DNA of 64,000 bases from Lachnospiraceae bacterium KGMB03038 (GCA_007361935.1 CP041667.1:2260501-2324500), one strand, 5' to 3'. Positions 46,440 to 55,056 are shown, counted from the stretch's first letter. Made by a program: numbers and translations. Notes: a model not told the origin generated them from the sequence alone.

Positions 46440-47258
46440 CTAATTCATTCGTTGTCTTACTATTTCATACATCATTATAGATGCAGCACAACTGACATTG
46501 AAAGAACTGGCATAGGAATCTTCAGCCATAGGAATCGTACATAAAACATCACAATATTCCTTAAATGCCTTATTTAATCCCATGGTTTCATTTCCCATCA
46601 TTAACATAACCGGGGTTTTCAAGTCCTCATGATAGATAGGCTTTTCGTGGTGGGCTGTTGTGCCTATGATCTTAAAGCCAGGGTATTTTATTCTAAGGCT
46701 TTCAACGAATTTATATAAATCCTCATTGTGAATGATTCGAATCACCGGAAGATTGAAAAAAGAACCCATCGCCGAAACAATTACATCAGGCTCATACAAA
46801 TCAACCGCATGTCCAGTAATTATCAACATATCTACTCCCAACGCATCACATGAACGTATCATCGTACCTAAATTTCCTTTATTAGAGGGCCTGTCAAATA
46901 ACACAATAAATGGATTGGAAGATAACGCAACATTTTCTAACCTGTCTTCCCTCATTTCAATAATAGCCAATAATTCAGAAGTTTCTTCTTTTCCACTTAA
47001 TTCCTTTAGCAACTGTGCCGTAAGAGTATAATTGACTTCTGTTTTTACTGTTTCTATCATATGTTTTGCCCAGCCTGACAGATTATTCTTGTCATAAATA
47101 AAAGAAATAATCTTCCAGTTATTTTTAACCGCTTCATTTAAACTTCTTACGCCTTCAACAATAAATTGATTATATTTATATCTTTTATTTCGATTATGCT
47201 TCAATACTTCAAATCTCTGGTAATCATTATTTTTATTTAATATAGAAACAACTTTCAT
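46440..47258 (-). CDS. TrmH/SpoU-family RNA 2'-O-methyltransferase
   Basis: 272 aa. SPOUT motifs: NKGNLGTMIRSCDALG (motif 1), MMGNETMGLNKAF (motif 2), IPM...SSFNVSCAASIMMYE (motif 3). Housekeeping relatives modify rRNA or tRNA; the avilamycin resistance enzyme AviRb and thiostrepton enzyme Tsr belong to the same superfamily. A/T-rich and placed on a mobile element between duplicated sigma-like genes, so resistance to a ribosome-targeting drug is a reasonable inference, not proven. It overlaps the broken sigma-like gene by 4 bp. Confidence 0.8.
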   Translation of the reverse strand: MKVVSILNKNNDYQRFEVLKHNRNKRYKYNQFIVEGVRSLNEAVKNNWKIISFIYDKNNLSGWAKHMIETVKTEVNYTLTAQLLKELSGKEETSELLAIIEMREDRLENVALSSNPFIVLFDRPSNKGNLGTMIRSCDALGVDMLIITGHAVDLYEPDVIVSAMGSFFNLPVIRIIHNEDLYKFVESLRIKYPGFKIIGTTAHHEKPIYHEDLKTPVMLMMGNETMGLNKAFKEYCDVLCTIPMAEDSYASSFNVSCAASIMMYEIVRQRMN

Positions 47259-47634
47259 TTCAATACCTGCCTCATCATACTTTGGTTTTCGAATTTTTCA
47301 CCCATTGTAAGCCCATTTTTGAAAAAATAAGGGAAAATGATTTCCCGGTTTTTCTGTGGCAGGGATAACAGGACGGCGGCAAGTTTTCCATTGGTGAGGA
47401 TAACTGCCTGACCGCATATCGTTATAGGGTGTTCTTCATGGGGTGCTTCAAAATATTCGTCTGTTGTGCCTAAAGGGTAAAACTTTTCTTCTGTGAGGTA
47501 TTCAAGGGATATTTCTTTTTGCCGCCGTCTGCTCCTGTCACGCCATGCGTTGATAGCCGCATAGTGTATGACGGTCTTGCAAAGCCATTGAACGTGTACA
47601 TGATGTGTTCTTTGTATGCTTCTGTGCAAGGCAT
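47255..47634 (-). pseudogene. Broken sigma-like regulator
   Basis: Starts MPCTEAYKEHIMYTFNGF at ATG 47634, then loses one T in the run before GCAAG (about 47583), moving the rest (KTVIHYAAINAWRDRSRR...ISLEYLTEEKFYPLG) into another frame. Its 3' end departs from the family pattern after NREIIFPYFF, where the TrmH-type segment begins. A decayed second copy of the gene at 45765-46187. Confidence 0.8.
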
Positions 47635-47700
47635 AGATGATTCCCCCTTTCTCCCACATAGGGCGTTGTATGGTTGACGGGTTTCATTTATAATATCAGA

Positions 47701-47850
47701 GGGCGGCAGCACCCCTTGCTGTCGCCCCTTGATTGCCTACCAGCAAAGGCGGGCGGGGCTGTCAACAGCGGCGCATATGCGCCGTTTATCTTGACTGCCC
47801 GCTGGCTCGGCTGGCTTTCCTATTTGAGTGTAATTGCTTATTCTTTTTTT
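47701..47850. repeat. 150-bp direct repeat, copy 2 (copy 1 at 46219-46368)
   Basis: See copy 1; lies between the broken sigma-like gene and the AraC-type gene and extends slightly into the 3' end of the latter. Confidence 0.85.
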
Positions 47851-48704
47851 GTTACTGGAATCCAAATTTCACTGTATGCGTAGTTGGGCTTTTTGTCGTC
47901 CATTTTTGTAAAAGAGAAAGAAAACGGCTCTGCCAGTTCATAATCTGCCGTCATAAACCATTCGGAGTAGATTCTTGCCATTGTATCCTGCAAAGTAAAC
48001 GGGAAGATTCCTTCATTTGGAAAAACTGCCCACGTATGAGCTTTAACAGGAAATGTGTCCAGATTACTGCTAATGTCATTTTTAGTTGTTAAAACTCCAA
48101 TTAAATGCGTTAATTCACCAGCTTCTTCAAGAAAGTTCGTATCTGATTCATAGGAAACATTTACAGTTTCATATGGCTCAATGTTTTGCAACCGGTGCAT
48201 TTCTTCTTTCTGTTCCTGTGTTATGCTTTGTGCCAGTTCCAAAATAGCGTTGTTTACTCCCTCATATTGTAACGGCACTCGTTTACTTACACCTGCAAAC
48301 GTAAAAGCAGGTTTTTCAACAATTTTATATTCCATTAAAGTTCCTCCCTTCATAGTTACAACAAATTGTAACTTTTGGCATGATTTACATTGTTTCAACT
48401 TTGCGACTTGTGACGGTAAGATACCGCTCCATTTTTTAAAGGCACGTGTAAATCCGTCTACGGATTGATACCCATATTGATAAGCGACATCTGTTACCTG
48501 CGCCCCCTGCAACAATTCTTTGTTAGCTTCTGAAAGTCGTCTGTTTTTTACATACTCATTCAGCGTCATATTGGTAAGCGCAAAAAATATTTTTCTAAAA
48601 TGATAATCTGAAACATTTATATGCTCAGAAATCTTCTCAAGTAAAAACTCGTCCTCCAGGTGCGCTTCAATATAGTCCATCGCGTCATTCAATTTCTTTA
48701 ACAC
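47838..48704 (-). CDS. AraC-family regulator with GyrI-like effector domain
   Basis: 288 aa. Two AraC HTH motifs in residues ~1-105 (LLEKISEHINVSDYHFRKIF; VTDVAYQYGYQSVDGFTRAFKKW) followed by a GyrI-like small-molecule-binding domain (YKIVEKPAFTFAGVSKRVPL...WAVFPNEG). Start GTG 48704 is chosen for its AAGGAGGGG. Such proteins often sense drugs and turn on efflux or protection genes; neighbouring tet has its own attenuator, so the target is unknown. Confidence 0.85.
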   Translation of the reverse strand: MLKKLNDAMDYIEAHLEDEFLLEKISEHINVSDYHFRKIFFALTNMTLNEYVKNRRLSEANKELLQGAQVTDVAYQYGYQSVDGFTRAFKKWSGILPSQVAKLKQCKSCQKLQFVVTMKGGTLMEYKIVEKPAFTFAGVSKRVPLQYEGVNNAILELAQSITQEQKEEMHRLQNIEPYETVNVSYESDTNFLEEAGELTHLIGVLTTKNDISSNLDTFPVKAHTWAVFPNEGIFPFTLQDTMARIYSEWFMTADYELAEPFSFSFTKMDDKKPNYAYSEIWIPVTKKE

Positions 48705-48894
48705 ATTGCCCCTCCTTCCGAATAAGAATATCACAATTTAGAAAGATATGTTCGACATTAGCATACAAAATTAGTCGGGTTATAAATAAAGGCCGTTTGC
48801 TCAATATAAGTTTACACAAAACCGACTTGAAAACAAAACTAACATAGACTCTCCTTATATTCAAAGATTTTTATCCGTGATAACGCACAAAATA

Positions 48895-50814
48895 TTACGT
48901 TATTTTCTGAAACATATGCCGAACCTTATCTAAACGGCTGTTAGGACGGCGTGGCTGCAATACAGGCTCCCCGGAAATTTCTTGGTACCCTTTTAATTCG
49001 GTAAGGCAGACGCTTCTCCCATTTGTATAAAAATTTAAATCATTCCTATATTCGCCGATGCAGCGGGCGGGGATTTCTCCCGTAAAAATAACTTCATCAT
49101 TTTTAAGCAAGGTTGATTCAATCACTGCACAATACTTCGGTGCGTCATTATAAGCCCGTGAAATATATTCCTGCGGTGCAAAAAGGGTAAAGGAAAGGTA
49201 TGGTTCCAATAATTGTGTTCCTGCTCTTTTCAATGCCTGTTCTAACACGATAGGAGCAAGGGAACGAAAATCTGCGGGGGTACTAACTGGACTGTAATAA
49301 ACTCCATAGTCAAAACAAATTTCACAATCTGTCACTTCCCAACCGTATAAGCCTTGCTCCATTCCATAACGCACCCCTTCCATAACGGCATTTTGAAAAC
49401 TTTGGTTTAAATAGCCGAGAGATACTTTGCTTTTAAACCGGGTTCCACTTCCGGCAGGAAGTGGCGTTACAGTTAAGCCAATGGATGCCCAAAACGGATT
49501 CGGCGGCACTTCAATATGAATCGTGTAACTGGCTGTTTTTAATGGCCTTTCCAGATAAATGACCGTAGGTTCTTTCACATTTATGTTCACATGGTATCGC
49601 TCTACTAACAGAGAGCATACAACCTCTAACTGGACTTTTCCTAAAAAAGAAATGATGATTTCATGCGTTATCGTATCCACATAGTAATGCAACAGCGGAT
49701 CTGTATCTGCAATTTCCGTCAGGGCATTCAGCAGGAGGTCTCTTTGTTCCTGATTTTGCGGCTCCACCGTCGTCCGAAGCAAAGGAATCGGATTTTTTTC
49801 CCATGCCTTGCGCGGCAAAAGTTCTACATTTCCGAGAGTATCATTCAGCTTCAGAGTGTCATTGGTCAAAATAACAATTTCTCCGCAACAGGCTGTGTCC
49901 GCCGGTATAATCTCTCCGTTTGACGGAATCCTCATTTCTGTGATTTTTAGTTTTTGATTTTGGGGCAGGAGAATCGTATCCCGTAAATGAAGTGTCCCGC
50001 TGTATAACCGCAAATAAACGAGCCGCTTTTTCTGGTCTGTGTACTCGATTTTAAAAACGCTTCCGCATAGCTCGGATTGATCGTTGTCCGCACCAGAAGT
50101 AAATGTTTCTGCAATCACTTCAATCAGCTTTTCAGTTCCGATATTGTTCTTTGCACTCCCATGATAAATAGGAAACAGGGAACCGTTTTGCATTCTTCTG
50201 CATTTCTCCCTCTGTAAATCTTGTATTTTCAAAGGTTCCCCCGCAATATATTTTTCCAAAAGTTCATCATTTCCAGCAATAATAGAATCCCATTTTTCTA
50301 TATCCTCAATGTCTGTCAGAGACACTTCCGGAGTGAGCGAAACATCTTGCATAACCATGACATCATCAGAAAGTTTTTCTCTGATATTTTGATAAACGCT
50401 CTGTAAGTCAATGCCCTCCTGGTCTATCTTATTTACAAAAATAATCGTTGGGATTTTCATTTTCTGGAGCGCATGGAACAGTACCCGTGTTTGTGCCTGC
50501 ACGCCGTCCTTTGCGGAAACTACTAAAATTGCTCCGTCAAGAACAGCAAGTGAGCGATATACTTCCGCCAAAAAGTCCATATGGCCGGGGGTATCGACAA
50601 TATTGATCTTATAATTCTTCCAGCCGAAAGAAGTGACGGCCGTTTGAATGGTAATCCCACGCTGGCGTTCCAACAGCATGGTGTCTGTCCGCGTTGTTCC
50701 CTTATCTACACTCCCTAATTCCGGAACGGCTCCGCTGGTATAGAGCAGGCTTTCTGTCAAAGTCGTTTTTCCTGCGTCTACATGAGCAAGAATGCCGATA
50801 TTGATTATTTTCAT
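48895..50814 (-). CDS. Tet(M)/Tet(W)/Tet(O)-family tetracycline ribosomal protection protein
   Basis: 639 aa, exactly the family length. EF-G-like GTPase: AHVDAGKT (G1), DTPGHMDF (G3), NKID (G4); [11 protein letters not shown] and [15 protein letters not shown]-terminus [16 protein letters not shown]. It binds the ribosome and removes tetracycline. Start ATG 50814 has GGAGG at 8 nt. The exact allele cannot be fixed by reading: parts resemble Tet(W), Tet(O) and Tet(M). Preceded by a tet(M)-type leader and attenuator. Confidence 0.95.
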   Translation of the reverse strand: MKIINIGILAHVDAGKTTLTESLLYTSGAVPELGSVDKGTTRTDTMLLERQRGITIQTAVTSFGWKNYKINIVDTPGHMDFLAEVYRSLAVLDGAILVVSAKDGVQAQTRVLFHALQKMKIPTIIFVNKIDQEGIDLQSVYQNIREKLSDDVMVMQDVSLTPEVSLTDIEDIEKWDSIIAGNDELLEKYIAGEPLKIQDLQREKCRRMQNGSLFPIYHGSAKNNIGTEKLIEVIAETFTSGADNDQSELCGSVFKIEYTDQKKRLVYLRLYSGTLHLRDTILLPQNQKLKITEMRIPSNGEIIPADTACCGEIVILTNDTLKLNDTLGNVELLPRKAWEKNPIPLLRTTVEPQNQEQRDLLLNALTEIADTDPLLHYYVDTITHEIIISFLGKVQLEVVCSLLVERYHVNINVKEPTVIYLERPLKTASYTIHIEVPPNPFWASIGLTVTPLPAGSGTRFKSKVSLGYLNQSFQNAVMEGVRYGMEQGLYGWEVTDCEICFDYGVYYSPVSTPADFRSLAPIVLEQALKRAGTQLLEPYLSFTLFAPQEYISRAYNDAPKYCAVIESTLLKNDEVIFTGEIPARCIGEYRNDLNFYTNGRSVCLTELKGYQEISGEPVLQPRRPNSRLDKVRHMFQKIT

Positions 50815-50829
50815 GTGTTTGTCCTCCAT

Positions 50830-50907
50830 TCAGCCCCCAAAGGGCATAAAAATCCCCAGCAGCAAAATACTTTTACCGCTGGGGATATAGCGAATAGACA
50901 TACACAT
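50830..50907 (-). CDS. tet leader peptide (Tn916 orf12-like)
   Basis: 25 codons, MCMSIRYIPSGKSILLLGIF..., crossing the attenuator hairpin and ending just before the tet ribosome site, as the tet(M) leader peptide of Tn916 does. A shorter overlapping frame (MYVYVYSLYPQR, 50873-50911) is also present. The ribosome site is weak. Confidence 0.6.
   Translation of the reverse strand: MCMSIRYIPSGKSILLLGIFMPFGG
50848..50886 (-). terminator. tet attenuator
   Basis: ATCCCCAGC (50852-50860) pairs with GCTGGGGAT (50878-50886), followed by TTTTATG on the minus strand, inside the tet leader. A second, upstream terminator (CCCTTGCAAGGG + T run, about 50982-51005) and the complementary GTATTCTTAA/TTAAGAATAC segments complete the classical tet(M)-type attenuation layout. 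Confidence 0.85.
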
Positions 50908-51047
50908 ACATACAACGCACTGCAAGCAGCGGTCGCTCTTTTGATATGTCAAATATATAAGGCAAAAGTATTCTTAAAAAGGGTACAAAAAACTAAGCCC
51001 CTTGCAAGGGACGGTTACAATTCTTTGTTCCCACTATTTGATTATAG

Positions 51048-51129
51048 TTAATTAAGAATACCTTGCCGCATATTTTTAACTCCTTACTTGGAATAGAAAT
51101 ATTATAGCATATCGGCATTGAAAAAGAAA
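51048..51129 (-). promoter_or_regulatory. tet promoter and first leader mini-ORF
   Basis: -10 TATAAT (51101-51106) with weak -35 TTTCTT 17 bp upstream; then AAGGAG and a mini-ORF MRQGILN (51048-51071), also present upstream of tet(M) in Tn916. Confidence 0.7.
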
Positions 51130-51201
51130 GTCCTGAAACAAAATTTACGGAATAGTAGGCTGCTGTCTATCAATCTCTTGTGTGTTTCTTTATGACACAT
51201 G

Positions 51202-51330
51202 AGCATTCGCGCCGGGGTTATCGTTGCCGTACCCCTCCATGAGGTTAATGCCGCCCCAAATGCCAAGTCCTGCGCCAAGCGCGATTACCAAAGTCTGCAA
51301 TACGTCAACTGCGCTGTTGAAAAAATCCAT
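51202..51330 (-). pseudogene. maff2, 5' piece, cut by element D
   Basis: Encodes MDFFNSAVDVLQTLVIALGA... through NPGANA, the first membrane helix and loop of Maff2; GAGGT precedes ATG 51330. Read-through into D adds a few codons then a stop. Completed by 38747-38769 and 26802-26870. Maff2 proteins are small two-helix membrane proteins in Tn1549-like transfer operons, between virD4 and virB6 (VirB2-like position). Confidence 0.93.
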
Positions 51331-51381
51331 ATAAACCTCGCTTTCTGCCGCTAAAACGGCTCAAAAAATGTTGTTGGAAAT

Positions 51382-51409
51382 AAAAATGCCGCCGTTTTTA
51401 TTCGGCGGC
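51382..51409 (-). terminator. Terminator overlapping the end of virD4
   Basis: GCCGCCG (51388-51394) / CGGCGGC (51403-51409) with ATTTTTATTT following on the minus strand. It lies within the stop-codon region of virD4 and before maff2, so downstream transfer genes may receive reduced or regulated transcription. Confidence 0.75.
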
Positions 51410-53179
51410 TGCGTCCTCGTCGGACAAATCTATTTCGTATATGTCAAAGGGTTCGTCGGGCTTTACGATTGCCGGACGGGTGGACATATACCGTTCAACG
51501 TCAAAAGCGTTTTTCTTGTCGAAGTCGGAAAGGTATTTGTAGTTCGGGTGCTGCGTTATATCGTACTTATCGCTGAAAAAGGGGCGCACGCCGCGCAACT
51601 GCAAAATACATTTTCCTCCGTCCATAACTGCGATTTCGTCCTGTGTCATCAACTCCTTTCCCAATTTCTGATAATTGAGGCCATGAGAAACCTGCGTGCC
51701 GCGATTTTCGGAAGTGTTGAAACTGTCGATTGTTTCACGTCCCAAGTTCTCCGAAATATCCTTTGCATTTTTCCCGCGCCCTCCCAAAAACAAGGTGCTG
51801 TCGGCATTGTCAAGTATGATTTCTGCCGCGTCCTTGTAAATGGCTTTTAGCTGGCTCTGCGATTGCAGAATGATAGAAGCCGAGATTTCCCGGCTGCGGA
51901 TTGTGGCAATCAATTTTTCAAACTGCGGGATTTGTCCAATGTTTGCAAACTCGTCTAACAGGCAGCGAACATGAACCGGCAGCTTGCCGCCGTATTCGTC
52001 GTCGGCCTTGTCGCACAAGAGATTAAATAACTGCGATTGCAGCATAGCGATAACAAAATTAAACGTGCTGTCCGTATCGCTCATAATCAAAAACAAAGCT
52101 GTTTTTCTGTCGCCTAACGTGTCAAGTTCTAATTCGTCGTAGGACATAAGATCGCGCAATTCCTTTATATCAAAAGGAGCGAGCCTCGCACCGCAAGAAA
52201 TGAGGATTGATTTTGCGGTTTTGCCCGCCGCCAATTTATATTTTCGGTACTGCTTCACCGCGAAATGGTCGGGGTCGCGTTCTTCCAAGTCGGCAAACAG
52301 CAAATCGACGGGGCTTTGATATTCCTCGTCGTCCTCGCGGGCTTCGCTGGCGTTGATAAGTTCCAACAGGGTAATAAAGTTCATTTCCTCGGCGGGGGCT
52401 TCGTACCAGATGTAGCCCACCAACGCGCAATACAAAAGCCGTTCTGCCTTTACCCAAAAATCCTCCGCGCTTTTTTCTCCCTCACCTTTGGTATTCGCTA
52501 TCAACGTATTTACCAGCTTCAAAATATCTTTCTCGCTGCGGATATACACAAAGGGGTTGTAGTGCATAGATTTTTTGAAGTTAATCGTATTCAGTACCTT
52601 AATGCGGTAGCCCGCCCGTTGCAGCAGCTTCCCGCACTCAATCAAAACCGTACCTTTCGGGTCGGTTAAGACGTAAGAGGAATGAAGCTGCATTAGATTA
52701 GGTTTGACAAAAAATCTTGTTTTTCCGCTGCCGCTGCCGCCGATCACGACGACGTTCTTATTTCTCGCGTACTTCGGCTGCTTCGGGCGGCTGTTCATGG
52801 TAAGCCGTTCCGTCTGCGTCAAAATGATGTTGTTTTGGAAATCCGGGTCTATGTAGGGCTTTATATCTTCGGCGTTTCCCCATCGGGCAGAGCCGTACTC
52901 CGCGCCCTTGCGGTATTTCTTCGCGTTTTTCCCTTTGACATAGACTATCAAGCGGATAATCACCGCACCGACAATGCCGACAAGCAAATCCAACGGGTAA
53001 ACGCTCGGCAAGGCGTTTTCAAAGGCTGCGGAAAATCCTTGTGTGATATTCAGTATCTTTGCAGAAATATCCGCGCCGGGGGCAAGCCGCACCGCCTGTC
53101 CGACTTTATCAAAGAGATAGACAAAGAACACATAGGGGATATTCGGAAGTATCAGCTTTTTGTAGTTGATCTGCTTCAT
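51398..53179 (-). CDS. VirD4/TraG-type type IV coupling protein
   Basis: 593 aa. Two N-terminal membrane segments (LILPNIPYVFFVYLF; LDLLVGIVGAVIIRLIVYV), Walker A GGSGSGKT, Walker B LLDEFANIGQIP. Couples the relaxase-DNA complex to the secretion channel. Overlaps pcfB-like gene by 4 bp. Confidence 0.95.
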   Translation of the reverse strand: MKQINYKKLILPNIPYVFFVYLFDKVGQAVRLAPGADISAKILNITQGFSAAFENALPSVYPLDLLVGIVGAVIIRLIVYVKGKNAKKYRKGAEYGSARWGNAEDIKPYIDPDFQNNIILTQTERLTMNSRPKQPKYARNKNVVVIGGSGSGKTRFFVKPNLMQLHSSYVLTDPKGTVLIECGKLLQRAGYRIKVLNTINFKKSMHYNPFVYIRSEKDILKLVNTLIANTKGEGEKSAEDFWVKAERLLYCALVGYIWYEAPAEEMNFITLLELINASEAREDDEEYQSPVDLLFADLEERDPDHFAVKQYRKYKLAAGKTAKSILISCGARLAPFDIKELRDLMSYDELELDTLGDRKTALFLIMSDTDSTFNFVIAMLQSQLFNLLCDKADDEYGGKLPVHVRCLLDEFANIGQIPQFEKLIATIRSREISASIILQSQSQLKAIYKDAAEIILDNADSTLFLGGRGKNAKDISENLGRETIDSFNTSENRGTQVSHGLNYQKLGKELMTQDEIAVMDGGKCILQLRGVRPFFSDKYDITQHPNYKYLSDFDKKNAFDVERYMSTRPAIVKPDEPFDIYEIDLSDEDAAAE

Positions 53180-53649
53180 ATCTCGCGCCCCCTGTCCATT
53201 TTCTTTACCTTGTCGCGGGCGGCGTTAAGCTGCTTCGCCTTGTCCTTTGCAGCGGCAAGGGCTTTGCGGATAGAGGGCTTTTTCTCCCGGTTCAGCTTCT
53301 TTGCGGAAAACTCTTGAAACGCTGCGGTCATAACGTCCGCGTCCCGGCCTTTGAAAAACACAAGGTAACGGGTCTGCTCGCCCTTAACCTTTTTTAGCGA
53401 AAAATCTATGTTGTATTTCTTCGCCGTACTCTCAAAGGCTTTAATATTGCTGTCGGTGATCTCGATGTTGGAAACACCCGCGTTCTGCTTCATAAGCTGC
53501 CGCATGGTCTGTTTCCCATGCGCGGGTTTGCTTTTCTGCTCCAAAAACTTTTGGATTGCTTTCTGTAACGCCTGTTCGGTAAGCCGCGCCGCGCCTTTTC
53601 CCACTTTGACGTATAGGGCAATCGTTTTTTGGGTTACTTCCTCCTGCAA
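53176..53649 (-). CDS. PcfB family protein (DUF3801)
   Basis: 157 aa. Matches the PcfB-like layout: VTQKTIALYVKVGKGAARLTEQ at the N-terminus, central SNIEITDSNIKAFESTAKKY and a basic C-terminus. PcfB in pCF10 supports the coupling protein. Just upstream of virD4. Confidence 0.88.
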   Translation of the reverse strand: MQEEVTQKTIALYVKVGKGAARLTEQALQKAIQKFLEQKSKPAHGKQTMRQLMKQNAGVSNIEITDSNIKAFESTAKKYNIDFSLKKVKGEQTRYLVFFKGRDADVMTAAFQEFSAKKLNREKKPSIRKALAAAKDKAKQLNAARDKVKKMDRGREI

Positions 53650-53685
53650 GGTATCAACTCCTTTCCCGGTAAAGTGCGGCTATGC

Positions 53686-54630
53686 TCATTCGCCGCCGTA
53701 TAAGTCGTGATTGACAAGGGCGGTATAGTAGCTGTCAATGGTACTCGGCGCGTTGAACAGCACCGCTTTTAGATACTGCTTGATGTTGCGCACTTTGGTT
53801 GTGTTCTCCCTCATGCAATCCAAAACAAACTCAATATGGCTGCTGTTCAGCTTCAAAAACTTGGATTTCACCAATTCGGCGGGGTAGTCGTCCCCGGCAA
53901 TACGGATTGTCTTTCGGGCTGTGCAGACGGTTTCCAGCATAAGGTCAACAATCTCGTCCAAACGGTCTTTGTCAATTTTGCAGTTTTGAATGAGATGGTC
54001 GTATTCGATATTGTCCTTGATAATCTCCCTGTAAATCTCTACTGCGCTATTGCTTTTCGCTTCCGTTCTTTTCCTTTCCGGCGGCGTAGCCGCTTCGCCA
54101 TGCGCAAAGGGCAAGGGGTTTAGGGAATGGAAAGGAATGGAATCGGTACTTGATAAATCAGTAATTGATTGTTCTTTACTTAATATATCTTTATTTAATT
54201 GCGTTGGATTTTCCAACGTAGGTTTTTCCTGCGTAGGTTTTTCCAACGTTGGATTATCCAATGTTGGATTTTCCAATGTAGGTAAATCCAATATAGGCGG
54301 CTGTCCGCCGCTGGTAGCTGCTTCCGGCTCTCGCGGCTGCGGCTGCTCGTATATGACGTAATCTGCGCCCCGCAAGCGTCCCTTTTCGTCGCGCTCCCGG
54401 CTGCGCACGATATATCCGGCTTTTTCGAGTTCCTTTACCGCTTCGCGGATTGCGTCGATCTTCTCCCGGTTGATATGGGATAAGCCCGCAAGGGTATAAT
54501 CCCAATCTTCGGGCAGCGAAAGCATTTGCGACAACAAGCCCTTTGCCTTTAAGGACAATTCCTTGTTTCGCAAGTGGTGGTTGCTCATAACGGTATATCC
54601 CGTATTTCGCTCCACTCTGAAAACTGCCAT
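53686..54630 (-). CDS. Replication initiation/replisome organizer-like protein (DUF6017)
   Basis: 314 aa. N-terminal winged helix (SNHHLRNKELSLKAKGLLSQ... KIDAIREAVKELEKAGYIV), a tandem pentapeptide segment (PTLEN/PTQEK), and a C-terminal DUF6017-type domain. The first large gene of B's operon; probably starts rolling or theta replication of the excised ICE. Confidence 0.82.
   Translation of the reverse strand: MAVFRVERNTGYTVMSNHHLRNKELSLKAKGLLSQMLSLPEDWDYTLAGLSHINREKIDAIREAVKELEKAGYIVRSRERDEKGRLRGADYVIYEQPQPREPEAATSGGQPPILDLPTLENPTLDNPTLEKPTQEKPTLENPTQLNKDILSKEQSITDLSSTDSIPFHSLNPLPFAHGEAATPPERKRTEAKSNSAVEIYREIIKDNIEYDHLIQNCKIDKDRLDEIVDLMLETVCTARKTIRIAGDDYPAELVKSKFLKLNSSHIEFVLDCMRENTTKVRNIKQYLKAVLFNAPSTIDSYYTALVNHDLYGGE
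54200..54289 (-). repeat. 15-bp tandem repeats in the rep gene of element B
   Basis: Six 15-bp units like GGATTTTCCAACGTA encode NPTLE-type pentapeptides. Iteron-like arrays within rep genes often serve as origins, so this may be B's replication origin; a purely protein-level linker is the alternative. Confidence 0.65.
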
Positions 54631-54758
54631 ATTTCCTCACTTCCTCTCTTGGTATGCGTGGACAATTAGAAAGCCGTTTTCGGCTGTTTTGGTATTGCAA
54701 TATGCCCTTTGCCGTTTTCGCGTCTGCAAAGCCGCATGGCACAAGGGCTTTTGCCCGT

Positions 54759-54977
54759 CTATTTGTCCATGCTGGCGTGCGTTTTCCGCGTCCTTTTGCC
54801 GGGGCAATAGGGACACTCTTTGAAAACGCAAAACTCATATTTCCACCCGGGGCGGTAGAAACGGCAAGTGCCGCAATCTTCATCATCTCCGGCACAACCG
54901 GATTGATAGCGGTCAAATCCCGGCTTCTGCTGCATGAGCAATTCAAACGCCCGCTGCTTGCCCTTTGTGAAATACAT
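54759..54977 (-). CDS. Cys-rich small protein, first gene of B's transfer operon
   Basis: 72 aa, ATG 54977 with AAGGAGG at 11 nt. CAGDDEDCGTCRFYRPGWKY and CVFKECPYCPGK form a probable zinc-binding module. Conserved at this place in Tn1549-like ICEs; function unknown. Confidence 0.7.
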   Translation of the reverse strand: MYFTKGKQRAFELLMQQKPGFDRYQSGCAGDDEDCGTCRFYRPGWKYEFCVFKECPYCPGKRTRKTHASMDK

Positions 54978-55006
54978 TCCGGCTGCACCTCCTTTCCTGC
55001 GGGCAT

Positions 55007-55056
55007 AAAAAAACGGCGTTACTTTCTCCCCCAAAGGGGTTAAGGTAACGCCGTTT
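55007..55056 (-). terminator. Terminator at the head of B's transfer operon
   Basis: AAACGGCGTTAC (55011-55022) pairs with GTAACGCCGTTT (55045-55056) and is followed by TTTTTTTATG on the minus strand, only about 30 bp before the first gene. Either blocks read-through from outside or acts as an attenuator of the operon. Confidence 0.75.

Larger units (their letters stand above)
38770..51201. mobile_element. Element D: tet-carrying mobilizable element with serine recombinase, in maff2
   Basis: 12.4 kb bounded by TG (CA on the minus strand) at 38768-38769 and 51200-51201; removing it joins GCT-CA to GGGCATG and restores Maff2 codons N-A-Q-G-M-K. Same backbone as element A plus an accessory region with sigma-like regulators, TrmH-type methyltransferase, AraC regulator and tet gene. 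Confidence 0.92.

Noticed and set aside
48895..50814. Naming a specific tet allele
   Set aside because: Segments resemble Tet(W), Tet(O) and Tet(M) in turn; only an alignment against curated alleles would settle whether it is a known allele or a mosaic.
50873..50911. MYVYVYSLYPQR as the main tet leader peptide
   Set aside because: Possible, but the overlapping 25-codon frame has the length and position of the Tn916 tet(M) leader peptide, so that one was listed as the feature.
26887..51199. A single 24-kb element inserted once in maff2
   Set aside because: No common core could be found between these two ends, and the sequence after D's right end (GGGCATGAAACAGCTCATGGC) turned out to be the missing middle of maff2. 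Two elements with separate cores explain everything in frame.
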